Origin: Petrosia ficiformis
Lineage: Eukaryota > Porifera > Demospongiae > Haplosclerida > Petrosiidae
DNA length: 64,000 nucleotides
Assembly: GCA_947044365.1 (NCBI GenBank)
Contig: OX345644.1
Location: 2,580,737 to 2,644,736 of the forward strand
Direction of reading: 5' to 3'
Shown here: positions 10,601 to 19,912 of the stretch, in pieces
How the letters are laid out: every line of letters begins with the position of its first letter
Position numbering within the stretch: position 1 is the first letter of the stretch
Translations under genes and position numbers: made by a program
The notes under the pieces: generated by a model
What the model saw: the letters and a program-made list of their open reading frames with translations, nothing else
Database searches by the model: none
What the model was told of the DNA's origin: nothing

Positions 10601-12298
10601 TTTTTATTTTTCGTATGTATAAATTTTCGTACGTGCATACATTATTATTTGCAAATACCCGTTTATTTTCAAATTTTTAAATTTCGTACGCATGCTGTTA
10701 TACGAAAATTTTTATAGTACGAAATTTTCCCGAATTACGGTATATATCATGTGACATTGAGCCAATAGTTAACTATCACTATTACTAGTATATATCATGT
10801 GACATTGACCCAATAGTTAGCTATCACTATTACTTAGTATATATCATGTGACATTGAGCCAATCATATTATCATATACTAGTCACCTGATTGCATTTAAA
10901 CAGCAAAATGTACACATAAGAATGTATTCACTACTTAATTCACATGTACCCTGTGAAAATGTGACCAAACACACTAGAAATGTCAAGCAATAGATGCAAG
11001 TATTATAAGGTGGAACTCGGGCATGCAATAAAGGTCAAGATAAGGTAATACACTTGCTTCATCTAATTTTGACCTTTATTGAGCCTGCCCTTGTGCCAAT
11101 TAAAAATGCTTAATGACTGTAAAAACTTTGAAAATCTACAAAATTAGTACATGTAATTATTACTGTTGTACTAAATGGTGTTAAAATAAAATGTTTATTT
11201 TATTTTACAATAGATATAAATTTTTAGTTATTGAACACACAAACCACAGTTCATACATTGGTAACAAAGTTACGTCCTATTGCATTCATAGCCTGTGGTC
11301 TATTCAAGACAAAAAGACAAATACCTGTTAAAAGAAATAATTAACATCATTAGTATTCATTTGCATTGCAGCTCCTTCACATAGAGAAAGGGCTTTGGGG
11401 ACAACACCATACTAAAGTCTATTCACATTCACTATGACCTCAAAATTATGATTTGATGACTTTATATGTAATATAATGTACATGTATAATTTAATGGTCA
11501 TAAGGTTAATACATGATTATACTGTAACCCAATAATGAAGCAATGGATTGAAATTTGACATACACAAAAAAGAACGGGAAGGATAATTATATAAAAATTG
11601 TGTGGGTAAAATGATAGTTGGTCATTCCAAACTAACATTTTTCTGAGGTCATGGTGAACGTGAATGACCTTTAAATGGAGCAGCCATGGCAACGAAAATT
11701 AATAAAGCAGTAATGCTAATGCAGAAATGCTGTGTTAAACTGATTTGGTATACTGGTGTTCCCAGACTCTTCCTCCTCTATGTGAAGGGGTGGCAACACA
11801 AGACTATGTAGTATTATTATTATTATTATTATTTTTTTAAATTTCATACATTGGATATAGGTACATAATGTCATGAAAACTATTACACTAAATGTCATTA
11901 AAACAAGTCATAAAAATTAATAGAATGATTGTGCTTCATCAATCCAATCCCATAATGGATCATATGATGACACAATGCCATGTGTGTTTCAGTACACATT
12001 ACGATAGTCCTTCATCAATCCATAATGATGACACAATGCCATGTGTGTTTCAGTACACATTACGATAGTGCTTCATCAATCCAATTCCATAATGGATCAT
12101 AATGATGACACAATGCCATGTGTGTTTCAGTACACATTACACAAGTGTGTACATACATTATTACATACCCTGATTTTCATTTTTCAACAATTCCACACGA
12201 AATTCATTATCACCAGGTGTTGAAAATTGTCTCAGTATATTCCATCCAAATGCTGCTCTTCTGCATGAAGGTCTTATGACTGCAGAAAGGAAAGCCAT
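4661..12298 (-). CDS. AUH: methylglutaconyl-CoA hydratase, mitochondrial (AUH)
   Basis: Nine exons in phase: complement(4661..4738, 4791..4838, 4896..4946, 5003..5190, 8842..8898, 9511..9690, 10323..10410, 11257..11324, 12169..12298), giving 295 aa against about 339 in human. AUH hydrates 3-methylglutaconyl-CoA in leucine breakdown in the mitochondrial matrix and binds AU-rich RNA in mammals. Family landmarks appear in order: a basic presequence starting [10 protein letters not shown], the oxyanion segment [29 protein letters not shown] with one catalytic Glu, [20 protein letters not shown] with the second, and the C-terminal [20 protein letters not shown]. All splice sites are GT-AG and every phase closes. 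Intron 5 (5191-8841) contains the ECI1 and NOL4-like genes. A block holding exons 1-3 is duplicated at 27.1-29.4 kb. Three CACGTG boxes lie 50-85 bp upstream of the ATG. Confidence 0.93.
5255..5375. repeat. (CATA/TACA)n microsatellite
   Basis: Tetranucleotide runs of ACAT/ATAC between the AUH exon at 5003-5190 and the 3' end of ECI1, within AUH intron 5. Confidence 0.8.
5397..6260 (-). CDS. ECI1: ECI1-like enoyl-CoA delta-isomerase, nested in AUH intron; catalytic Glu replaced
   Basis: Intronless. The preferred ATG at 6258-6260 begins [19 protein letters not shown], an amphipathic basic presequence; an upstream in-frame ATG at 6351-6353 would add 31 residues and is less likely. From the preferred start the protein is 287 aa. 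ECI1 shifts 3-cis/2-trans double bonds of unsaturated fatty acyl-CoAs in mitochondria. The match to ECI1 runs end to end: [65 protein letters not shown] and the tail [15 protein letters not shown]. At the position of the ECI1 catalytic Glu (NETQLG in human, Glu165 in rat numbering) this protein reads TAARIG, so Glu is Ala (codon GCA). It lies on the same strand as its host gene AUH, a paralogous crotonase, and diverges from the NOL4-like gene with about 180 bp between start codons. Activity is doubtful; family membership is firm. Confidence 0.88.
   Translation of the reverse strand: MTSTIFIREIVFRKILHVKQFSTAFCHYQSVDLELRRTENNHNIAILKLNNPAVNSLNLPLIAEFSQKLENINNSKDINGILIASTLPSTFSAGIELNEFYQTTKERLTEFWSLLQETWLQVYSSPHPIVAAINGHCLAGGTMLAAASDYRIALSGDYKMGVTAARIGVFAPPWFQQTLKQVIGHRNTELMLSQARVFSPHDALKINLVDEVYDGDLDLLSYCITALQPYMEVFAPSRALMKLALRQDLIKQFERQKEEDTKNFVSFVLKPSVQQRLGEFIKELKTK
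6441..8588 (+). CDS. NOL4-like nuclear protein with H2C2 zinc module
   Basis: Two exons, 6441-7139 and 7464-8588 (phase 0), 607 aa. Residues about 117-172 form a helical domain ending in [13 protein letters not shown], matching the FKFWVKxKGFQL motif of NOL4/NOL4L. Residues 208-257 form an integrase-like H2C2 zinc module: His218, His224, Cys253 and Cys256, spaced H-x5-H-x28-C-x2-C. The [20 protein letters not shown] block aligns with the NOL4 equivalent. The intron falls inside the zinc module. The C-terminal half is mostly internal tandem repeats (7724-8330). The C-terminal 40 residues are helical ([20 protein letters not shown]), perhaps the counterpart of the NOL4 C-terminal helix. The in-frame reading continues upstream without a better ATG before the divergent ECI1 promoter, so 6441 is chosen. 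It lies antisense within AUH intron 5. Human NOL4 is nucleolar with unclear function; no function is asserted here. Confidence 0.75.
7160..7430. repeat. (TATG)n microsatellite filling the NOL4-like intron
   Basis: The single intron of the NOL4-like gene (7140-7463) is almost entirely GTATGTATG-type tetranucleotide repeat. It ends in a polypyrimidine tract and the CAG acceptor at 7461-7463. Confidence 0.85.
7724..8330 (+). repeat. two sets of coding tandem repeats (93 bp and 141 bp)
   Basis: Inside exon 2 of the NOL4-like gene. A 93-bp unit (31 aa, core [20 protein letters not shown]) occurs about 2.8 times from 7724 to 7980. It is followed directly by a 141-bp unit (47 aa, core [11 protein letters not shown]) with starts at 7986, 8127 and 8268. 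Both periods are multiples of three, so the frame is kept. Copies differ by only a few substitutions, implying recent expansion. Confidence 0.9.
9887..9961 (-). pseudogene. tRNA-like sequence (pseudo-tRNA or SINE head)
   Basis: Read on the minus strand it has a B-box-like GGTTCAATTCC, an A-box-like TAGCTCATTAGTGAGAGC, and near-complementary acceptor ends (GGTTGTC / GACTACC). The anticodon loop has G at position 33 and there is an extra base after the T-stem, so it is unlikely to be a functional tRNA. It is duplicated in unit B at 27222-27296. Confidence 0.55.
10562..10740. mobile_element. TA-targeted MITE, inserted in unit A only
   Basis: Inverted ends CCGTAAATTGGGAATATTTC and GAAATTTTCCCGAATTACGG, flanked by TA (10560-10561 and 10741-10742). 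The equivalent place in unit B (near 27806) reads ...TTACTTAGTATATATCATG with a single TA, an intact empty site. The element lies in AUH intron 3 and is 179 bp long with no coding capacity. Confidence 0.88.
10743..10870. repeat. short tandem repeat, three copies in unit A and one in unit B
   Basis: A unit of roughly 55 bp (ATATCATGTGACATTGAG... ending ...AACTATCACTATTAC) is iterated next to the MITE in AUH intron 3. Unit B has a single copy at about 27786-27835, so the expansion is specific to unit A. Confidence 0.75.
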
Positions 12299-12348
12299 TT
12301 CTCTCCTTCAGCCACTCCCTCAATGTGTTAACCCTTTGAAGTAGTGAC

Positions 12349-12382
12349 CACGTGGAACTGACCACGTGGAACAAACCACGTG
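12349..12382. promoter_or_regulatory. three CACGTG E-boxes at 14-bp spacing upstream of AUH
   Basis: CACGTG palindromes at 12349, 12363 and 12377, each within GACCACGTGGAAC-like repeats, 50-85 bp upstream of the AUH start. CACGTG is the classic USF/MYC-type bHLH site, which is established knowledge. Promoter function here is inference. Unit B keeps a shortened version with two boxes (about 29451-29470). Confidence 0.4.
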
Positions 12383-13172
12383 GAACAAGAATACCATGGA
12401 CCAAGTTTCTAAGTGGTGACTGGGAGTCACAAGAAAGAGAAAATAGTTTTAGAACAACAATGGTATTTGGAAGAGAGAATCTGCTGGAGCCAAAGTAATA
12501 GTCTACCACGCAATATATTCAAGGTGCCATTCCTATTAATTGATACATAATTTGGTTCTAAGTTCCCCTACATATGAAGTTGTGAACACTACAAAAGATT
12601 TGTATACAATAAAAAGAATCTTGTATCCAATAGTCTTGCATAGCCAGACCCATCCCAGGCTGCAAGTGAGGGGAAGGGTCTGGTGGGTTCTTATTGAATT
12701 TCTTGTTCTGAGTACTACGAGATTCATGATAGAACTAAAGTGCGTGATAAGTGGGTATCGATCACGTGATGAAAAATCTAATAACCATGTGTGTTCACGA
12801 TTTACTGACATTATTACAGGTTTAGTGTTATTCTATTCTTTCGTTTATATCTACTTGTTAGTGCATCTTGTTTTATCTTTACTTATTCCTTAAAGAGACA
12901 ACAAGAAGAGAAGTAAAGAAAAAACAAATACACTAAAGAACCAGAGACAAAGAGAAAACATGATACAGTATGGTATGTATAGTGAAAATACAATTAAAGT
13001 AATGCATCAAAAGTGATGTGACATTGTATATGGTTGCAAGAGTGGGGGGCTCAGCCCCCTGCTTTATAAAGTGGGTGGACTCAAACCCCCCAGTATCTCG
13101 GCCACTGGGTATTAATCAATGAATTGTCCATTGTGTTACAATGGCTTCACTGTCTGCTTCTAATGTATATTC

Positions 13173-13310
13173 TCTTGATTAGATACGTTAGAATTCTTTG
13201 GAGTCCTTTTTATGAAGAGAAGATCCTGTGGTCATTTTGTTGGTCATCAATCTTACAAGAATATCTCATGCAAAATATATTGTTCAAGTTAGTATAATAG
13301 AATATGAATA
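13173..13310 (+). pseudogene. relic of ATRIP exon 5 (unit A copy)
   Basis: The stretch from CTTGATTAG through TTTGGAGTCC, GAAGAGAAGATCCTGTGG and CAAGAATATCTC matches the real ATRIP exon at 53608-53728 with its acceptor and 3' flank. It carries substitutions and a frame loss, and no other ATRIP exon lies nearby. It is an isolated, decayed exon. A second relic is at 30328-30452. Confidence 0.75.
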
Positions 13311-13719
13311 CACTGTATTTAAAGCAGACACAAGGTCAAGTAGTTCTGAATGTACTCAAGTACAAGTATAGGCATTGTTTAGTGAAATGACTTAAGTACA
13401 AGTACAAGTATTTTTAGAAGAATTTAAGTACTATCAAGATTTGTTCCTGGTTTGGAAATAGATCAGGATATCCAAGGTGCTGCACAGAACTACCCATATT
13501 GATTGTACTACCTATTTTCAACTAAGTAAAACGCAAAGATTATGATAGTTTTATGGTCGCCTCAGACATTTGGGAGATTAAAAAGTTAATTGCAAACAGT
13601 TGAATCCAGGCTCTTCCACCATCTTAAAAAGCCTGGGTACGAGGCTAGGATGCACTTGCCAGCACCCCACCCCCCCAAAAAAACAAAGAAATCTGGATGC
13701 AGACTACCTGTCAAGGGAA

Positions 13720-13815
13720 GGAAAGAAATGGAAGATCATGTTAGGAAAGGAGAATACAAGGAAGTTGCAGAGGACGTTCTTGGAGTTGTAGAAGACATTT
13801 TTACTTCCATTAGTT
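13720..13815 (+). other. unidentified exon-like open stretch, unit A copy
   Basis: Encodes RKGEYKEVAEDVLGVVEDI and is conserved at protein level in unit B (30880-30975), where the reading ends in a stop after ILLPLV. Unit A has one extra T near 13801 that shifts the frame. It looks like the last exon of an unidentified gene, now a relic. No family recognised. Confidence 0.35.
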
Positions 13816-13889
13816 TAACATGGTATGCAGGGGCGTGGTCAATATAATTATGGAGAAAATGGAGAAAATGTATTCCTGTGATTGTTTTA

Positions 13890-14165
13890 TAGTTGTCATC
13901 ATTCAGCTGACATTCTCATGCTTGCAGACTATATTATAGTTATTATTTTAATTATCCACTCTTCTAACTTTTTCAAGTTTCTTGTAGACCTTGGAGAATA
14001 TATTGCATCTAGAATAGCTATTAATTCCAGTTTCTTCGTAATCTACAGCAGCTTTCTTCCTGCTAATCTGTAGAGCTCAAGTGCGCATTCTATTATTTGC
14101 TGTGCCCATTAATTGACCAACCACACACCACACAACCTCCTTAACTACATATACAATGCATAGTC
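13890..14165. repeat. dispersed ~280-bp repeat, copy 1
   Basis: Family marked by GCTGACATTCTCATG near one end, TTCCAGTTTCT..GTAA.CTACA in the middle, then a CCATTAATTGACCAA-like part and a CCTTAACTACATATAC tail. Related copies: 14460-14720, 16870-17100, 19370-19590, 31050-31330 and 62155-62430. Confidence 0.65.
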
Positions 14166-14459
14166 GCATACATGATGCAAGAATATAATCATATAATTAT
14201 ATACATTAAACCCCGTAGATAGCAATCATAGGAATGGCCATAAAAATAGTAACTCGTTTAGCACATTCTCTGGTTTGCTTTTTAATTAGTTATGTGGGAG
14301 TTGAACACTTTACCCTGTGTTTTTTTCATTGATGCACTCGATTATGTAATGTGTGTGACAAACGAGTCTATATAGATTCAATTATGTTGAGAGCAATCAT
14401 AGGGATGATACACTTGATTAGATTAATATGTAGTGCGTGTGACAAATATAAGTCTATTA

Positions 14460-14720
14460 TCGCCTGAAGCACAACAGCTTATTATCCACTCTGTTTACCT
14501 TTTAAAGGATCTTGTAAAACTTTAGGAATATATTTCAGGTAGAATAGCTAGCTATTAGTTCCAGTTTCTACGTAAGCTACACAGTTTTTTTTTTTCTGTT
14601 GCTCTGTTGAGCTCAAGCATGTGTTTTTTTTACGCACCATACCCCATTAATTGACTAAGCTCCCTGGAATGACGTAACTTCCTTAACTATATATACAACA
14701 TATGCTCGCTCAAGTGACAC
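14460..14720. repeat. dispersed ~280-bp repeat, copy 2
   Basis: Same family as 13890-14165, with the GTTCCAGTTTCTACGTAAGC core and ATTAATTGACTAAGC followed by CTTCCTTAACTATATATAC. It is followed by a (TA)n run at about 14729-14768. Confidence 0.6.
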
Positions 14721-14727
14721 AAACATA

Positions 14728-14771
<44 letters not shown>

Positions 14772-15177
14772 ATACATCGAACCCATGCATGAGAAAGCAA
14801 TCATAGAGATGGCCCTCTGGGCCATAATAAATCATTTTCAAACAATATAGCAGTATGATAAAAGTAATGTAATAAATGTTGGAATATTAGAGAAATATCA
14901 GACTGACTGAGACTAAAAGATAGATACAAGTACTTCTTAGTACACAGTTACAAATTATATAGTCTATAATAACACAATACCAGAGTCTATAGTCTAAACA
15001 TTATAACAAGTAGTGATGTTACACTGTTGTGGAAGAGAACTACTTTACAGTATATAATTGTTTATTGCATACATAAACATGTTATGATCCTTAGTCTTGC
15101 GTTACCGCATACCAGGCACTGCCAGACTACAAAGCTAGGTATAGTGTGTGTATGAAGTTACAAACTATTTTTGTGCA

Positions 15178-16715
15178 ATGTCCAGTGGCAATAGAAATTA
15201 TGGAACAATGTCAAGAGATGCAGATCCACAACAACCTCCCGCAATACAGAGGGATCCATCTCAACTTGCTGCTATAATTAAATGGAGCAATATGCTATTC
15301 TACATTTTCTGTTGTATAACAGGACAATTCCATTATAATTATAAATGTTCAAAAGCCTCAGTCATGAAAGGTGTTCTATCTGTGTTCTCTGGTGTATTTT
15401 GTGGCTTATTACTCATTATTAATTTGGGGTCATTAGTGTTTAATATATATGTCATAGCAGTGTGTCCATATAAGGACTGCTCTTATTTCTGTTCCAAATA
15501 TTATTCTTCACAAGATGATTATATGTTTTTACTTCCAATCAAGGGCCATAGGGCAGTTCTTAAAAAGTATTACAACTGGAATAAAATGCCTATCACCATG
15601 GCAACAATTGCTGCATTTTCATCATATTATTTGATGGTGTTCTTGAATTTAATTCCACTCTATAGCAAATTCAAATATTGAACTTCTGGGCTTAATAAAA
15701 AATGTAAAGGTTGCTTAGAAATTGTTGTGCTAGAATACAACAAGCTATAGACCATGGTTACTACCTTCAGCCATTTGATGATTCAGCAGTGAATTCGAAC
15801 ATCAGCCAATCAACTCTATTAAAACCAATGCAGTCTTTCTATTTCAACATTACATATCTTTTTAACTTGATTTTGTACTTTGGTAGTTTAGCTATATTTC
15901 TAATCATTATTATCAATAGGGTCACAATTGATGATATGACTAATAAATCTATTGATATTACTGGTTTATTATTTCAGTCTTTGTCTCGATTTTGCACCAT
16001 TCAAAGTTGCTTCATCTTCTCCAAAGTAGCATATGCTGTGTCAAATCGCTGTCATGACTTATTGGGTGAATTTGTTAAGACTGACGTGTCTGGAGAAAGA
16101 GAAGATTTCTTGAACTCTCAATACATACAAGAGTTACTTGGGCAAGATATTGTAACTGATTTACAACGAAGAGGAGGTAATGATTACAAAGAAGCTCTGA
16201 AAAAGGCACGATTTGCAGCTCTTAAGAAAATTGATGACAAGTTTATCACCAAAATGAAAGCCTCACTGGATCAATATGGTCACTGGTTTGCAATACACTG
16301 GATTCTCTATACCATCACTACTTTCATGTCTATAGAATTCCTGGCTGAGACATACGATCTATATGTTTATTCACCTCATGATCATGAGGTATCGTGGTTA
16401 CACGATCGCAGGAAAAGGAACAATTTCATCTATATAGTTGTGTTCACACTTGAACATACATTTCTCTTTATTTATCCATGTTTTAGAGCGGCCCAAATAA
16501 CATCATCGAGGGAGAACCTTATAAAGAGGTTCTCAGAGCATCAATGGAATCATATACCATTGTCAGTACAAAGCTATTTCATAAAGTATCTTAAGACACA
16601 GAATTTTGGCTTCAAAATTGTGCTTTTGTGCATGAAGATTACTTTCGGTTTCAATTTAGCATTTGTGTCCATCTTTGTGGGTGGATGTGGTGTTATACTG
16701 AAACTATCACTATAA
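15178..16715 (+). pseudogene. membrane-protein family copy 1 (broken)
   Basis: Full-length relative of the intact gene at 17415-19175. Two lesions are visible: a TGA at 15679-15681 where the intact copy has TGC (Cys), and a one-base deletion near 15725 (GTTGTG against GTTTGTG) that shifts the rest into another frame. The N-terminal Pro-rich repeat is short, and the acidic insert of copies 2 and 3 is absent. Downstream of the lesions the reading stays open to the family stop (...GVILKLSL), so decay is recent. Confidence 0.85.
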
Positions 16716-16869
16716 AATGAACACAAACTTATTATTAATGTGTAATTTGATCTTAGTGCTTTGATGTTATTCTGTGTTATGAATCCATTATGAACTTGGT
16801 ATGAACTGAAAGTTGTTCTTGAAAGTGTTTGATTTTAAAACATATCCTTATAATTGCTTTGTGGTATAT

Positions 16870-17100
16870 GGAATCATGGCTAACATTCTCATGTTTGAAA
16901 CCCAACAGCCTATTGTAGTTAATAATTTGTTATCTCAGATAGATCAGCTTAGTTCCAGTTTCTATATAAGATAAGCTACAAACAGTTTTCTAGCGTGTGT
17001 TCTTTTACACACCACACCCATCAATTAAGCAAGCCCCCTGGAATGATGCAACTTCCCTAACTGTGTATGCAACACATGTTTGACATAAGCATCATTAACA
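16870..17100. repeat. dispersed ~280-bp repeat, copy 3
   Basis: Same family as 13890-14165, located between membrane-protein copies 1 and 2. The spacer 16716-17414 otherwise holds the conserved 3' flank of copy 1 and the 5' flank of copy 2, with no other gene. Confidence 0.6.
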
Positions 17101-17414
17101 TTATATAGATCCAATTGCACTACCATAAATTACAACAAATCATTTTATAATACTATAGTAGTTTATTGTAATGATAGCAGTAATAATAACATTGATGTTT
17201 CATTGTTGTGATTAAACCGGAAGAGGTTGGAATGAATTACTTTCAGTATATATACCACGCTAATTGTGTATTATTATAATCACGTGCATAACATGTTATG
17301 ATCCAACAAACCAAACTAATTGTCTGGCATTACTGCCCACTTTACGTACCAGACGCCACCAGACTACAAAGCTAGGTATAGTGTGTGTATGAAGTGACAA
17401 ACTATTTTTGTACA

Positions 17415-19175
17415 ATGTCCAGTGGCAATAGAAATTATGGAACTGTCTCAGATCCACAACAACCTCCCACAAATCAGAGGGATCCACCAGATCCTCCAAG
17501 GGGTCTGCAGCAACCTCCTGCACTACAGACGGATTCACCAGATCTGTCGCAGCAACCTCCTGCAACACAGAGGAATCCATCAGATCCACCAAGGGATCTA
17601 CAACAACCTCCTGCTATTCAATGGATCATTAAGCTATTCCACATTTTCTTTAAGCTATTCCACATTTCCTGTTTTATCACAGGACAATTCCATTATAATT
17701 ATTCAAGAGCCTCAGTCACGAAAGGTGTTCTATCTGTGTTATCTTGTGTATTGTGTGGCTTATTACTCATTGTTAATTTGGGGTCATTAGTGTTTAATGT
17801 ATATGTTGTAGCAGTGTGCCCCTATAAGGACTGCTCTTATTTCTGTTCCAAATATTATCATTCTTCACAAGATGATGATATGTATTTACTTGCAATCAAT
17901 AGCAGTAGCACAGTTATTGATCTTAGAAAGTATTACAACTGGAATAAAATGCTCATCACCATGGCAACGTTTGCCGCATTTTCATCATATTATTTGATGG
18001 TATTCTTGATTTTAATCCCACTCTATAGCAAATTCGAATATTGCACTTCTGGGCTTAATAAAAAATGTAAAGGTTGCTTAGAAATTGTTTGTGCTAGAAT
18101 ACAACAAGCTATAGACCATGGTTACTACCTTCAGCCATTTGATGACTCAGCAGTGAATTCGAACATCAGCCAATCAACTCTATTAAAACCAATGCAGTTT
18201 TTCTATTTCAGCGGGATCTATATTCTAAACCTGAGTTTGTACTTCGGTAGTTTAGGTATTTTTATATTCATTATTACCAATAGGGTCACAATTGATGATA
18301 TGACTAATAAATCCATTGACATTACTGGTTTATTATTTCAGTTTTCATCTCAATTTTGTGCTATTCAAAGTTGCTTCATCTTCTCCAAAGTAGCATATGC
18401 TGTGTCAAACCGCTGTGATGACGTATTGGGTAAATTTGTTAAGACTGACGTGTCTGGAGAAAGAGAAAACTTGGAGGATCTTGTTGAAATAGTTGAAGAA
18501 GAAGACGAAGAAGAACTAGTCGAAGCAGAACTAGTCGAAGAAGAACTAGATGCGGAAAACGTAAATTTCTGCAATTCTAAATACATACGAGTGTTACTTG
18601 GGAAAAATTTCGTTAAAGGTTTACAACGAAAAAAAGGTGATGATTACCAAGAAGCTCTGAAAAATGCACGATTTGCAGCTCTTAGGAAGATTGATGACAA
18701 GTTTATCACCAAAATGAAAGCCTCACTGGATCCATATGGTCACTGGTTTGCAATACACTGGATTCTCTATACCATCACTACTTTCATGTCTATAGCATTC
18801 CTGGCTGAGACATGCATTCTATACATTTATTCACCTCATGATCATGAGGTATCGTGGTTACACGATCGCAGGAAAAGGAACAGTTTCATCTATATAGTTC
18901 TATTCACACTTGAACATACATTTCTCTTTATTTACCCATGTTTTAGGGCCTCCCAAATAACATCATCCAGGGAGAAGCTTATAAAGAGGTTCTCAGAACA
19001 TCAGTGGAATCATATACCATTGTCAGTACAAAGCTATTTCGTGGAGTATCTTAAGACCCAAAATTTTGGCTTCAAAATTGTGTTTCTGTGCATGAAGATT
19101 ACTTTCGGCTTCAATTTAGCATTTGTGTCCATCTTTGTGGGTGGATTTGGTGTTATACTGAAACTATCACTATAA
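17415..19175 (+). CDS. multi-pass membrane protein of unrecognised family (only intact copy)
   Basis: Single exon, 586 aa from the ATG of MSSGNRNYGT; the reading is open upstream but without an ATG. Residues about 15-70 are Pro/Gln-rich tandem repeats (DPPRDLQQPPA type). Then come 7-8 hydrophobic segments: GVLSVLSCVLCGLLLIVNLG, MATFAAFSSYYLMVFLILIP, IYILNLSLYFGSLGIFIFI, a segment ending FIFSKVAYAVSNRC, HWILYTITTFMSIAFLAE, FIYIVLFTLEHTFLFIYPC and a final FGFNLAFVSIFVGGFGVIL. A long hydrophilic loop before the sixth carries an acidic run (EEEDEEELVEAELVEEELD). The first extracellular or luminal loop is Cys-rich (CPYKDCSYFCSKYY). No known family is recognised. The topology is loosely like a 7TM chemoreceptor or channel, which is weak inference. 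Three paralogues in the window are broken. Confidence 0.8.
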   Translation: MSSGNRNYGTVSDPQQPPTNQRDPPDPPRGLQQPPALQTDSPDLSQQPPATQRNPSDPPRDLQQPPAIQWIIKLFHIFFKLFHISCFITGQFHYNYSRASVTKGVLSVLSCVLCGLLLIVNLGSLVFNVYVVAVCPYKDCSYFCSKYYHSSQDDDMYLLAINSSSTVIDLRKYYNWNKMLITMATFAAFSSYYLMVFLILIPLYSKFEYCTSGLNKKCKGCLEIVCARIQQAIDHGYYLQPFDDSAVNSNISQSTLLKPMQFFYFSGIYILNLSLYFGSLGIFIFIITNRVTIDDMTNKSIDITGLLFQFSSQFCAIQSCFIFSKVAYAVSNRCDDVLGKFVKTDVSGERENLEDLVEIVEEEDEEELVEAELVEEELDAENVNFCNSKYIRVLLGKNFVKGLQRKKGDDYQEALKNARFAALRKIDDKFITKMKASLDPYGHWFAIHWILYTITTFMSIAFLAETCILYIYSPHDHEVSWLHDRRKRNSFIYIVLFTLEHTFLFIYPCFRASQITSSREKLIKRFSEHQWNHIPLSVQSYFVEYLKTQNFGFKIVFLCMKITFGFNLAFVSIFVGGFGVILKLSL

Positions 19176-19369
19176 AATGAACACAAACTTATTATTAATG
19201 TGTAATTTGATCTTAGTGCTTTGCTGTTATTGTGTGTTATGAATCCATTATGACTTTTGTTTATGGGTATGAACTGAAAGTTGTTCAATTGTCAAAGTGT
19301 TTGATTAGCCTTTTTAAACTAGACATGTAAAGAAAAACATATCCTTATTATTGCTTTGTGGTGTACTGA

Positions 19370-19590
19370 ATCATGGCTGACATTCTCAATTCTGAAACCC
19401 AACAGCCTACTATAACTATTAATAATTTGTTATCTCAGATAGATCAGCTTAGTTCCAGTTTCTATATAAGCTACAAACAGCTTTCTAGCACGTGTTCTTT
19501 TACACACCACACCCATCAATTGAGCAAGCTCCTGGAATGATGCAACTTACCTAACTGTATGCAACCCATGTGTGACATAAGCATCATTAA
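19370..19590. repeat. dispersed ~280-bp repeat, copy 4
   Basis: Same family as 13890-14165, in the 19176-19912 spacer between membrane-protein copies 2 and 3. The rest of this spacer is flank sequence shared with the 16716-17414 spacer. Confidence 0.6.
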
Positions 19591-19912
19591 CATTATATTA
19601 TCCAACACCAACAATTGCACTGCCCTAAATTTAGATAATCATTTTATAATACTATAGTAGTTTATTGTAATGATAGCAGTAATAATAACATTGATGTTTC
19701 ATTGTTTTTATTAAACTGGAAGAGGTTGGAATGAATTACTTTCAGTATATATACCACGCTACTGTGTGTTATTATAATCACGTGCATAACATGTTATGAT
19801 CCAACAAACAAAATTATTTGTCTGGCACCACCGCCCACTTTACATTCCAGACACCACCAGACTACAAAGCTACGTATAGTGTGTGTATGAAGTGACAAAC
19901 TATTATTGTGCA

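Larger units (their letters stand above)
12299..15177. other. intergenic: AUH promoter side, ATRIP relic, repeats
   Basis: About 2.9 kb between the AUH start and the first membrane-protein copy. It holds the CACGTG cluster, a partial MITE end near 12635, the ATRIP exon relic, an unidentified exon-like open stretch and two copies of a repeat that also flanks the membrane-protein genes. Most of it is duplicated at 29.4-31.97 kb. Confidence 0.7.

Noticed and set aside
15679..15681. TGA replacing Cys in membrane-protein copies 1 and 4 as a selenocysteine codon
   Set aside because: Cys/Sec exchange is the classic signature, but copy 1 has an adjacent frameshift, copy 4 a later one, no SECIS-like structure was recognised, and the site lies in a membrane-protein loop without redox context. 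A nonsense mutation is simpler.
17385..17414. N-terminal extension MYEVTNYFC of the membrane protein
   Set aside because: The reading is open but would begin at GTG; the first ATG is at 17415 and is conserved in all four copies.
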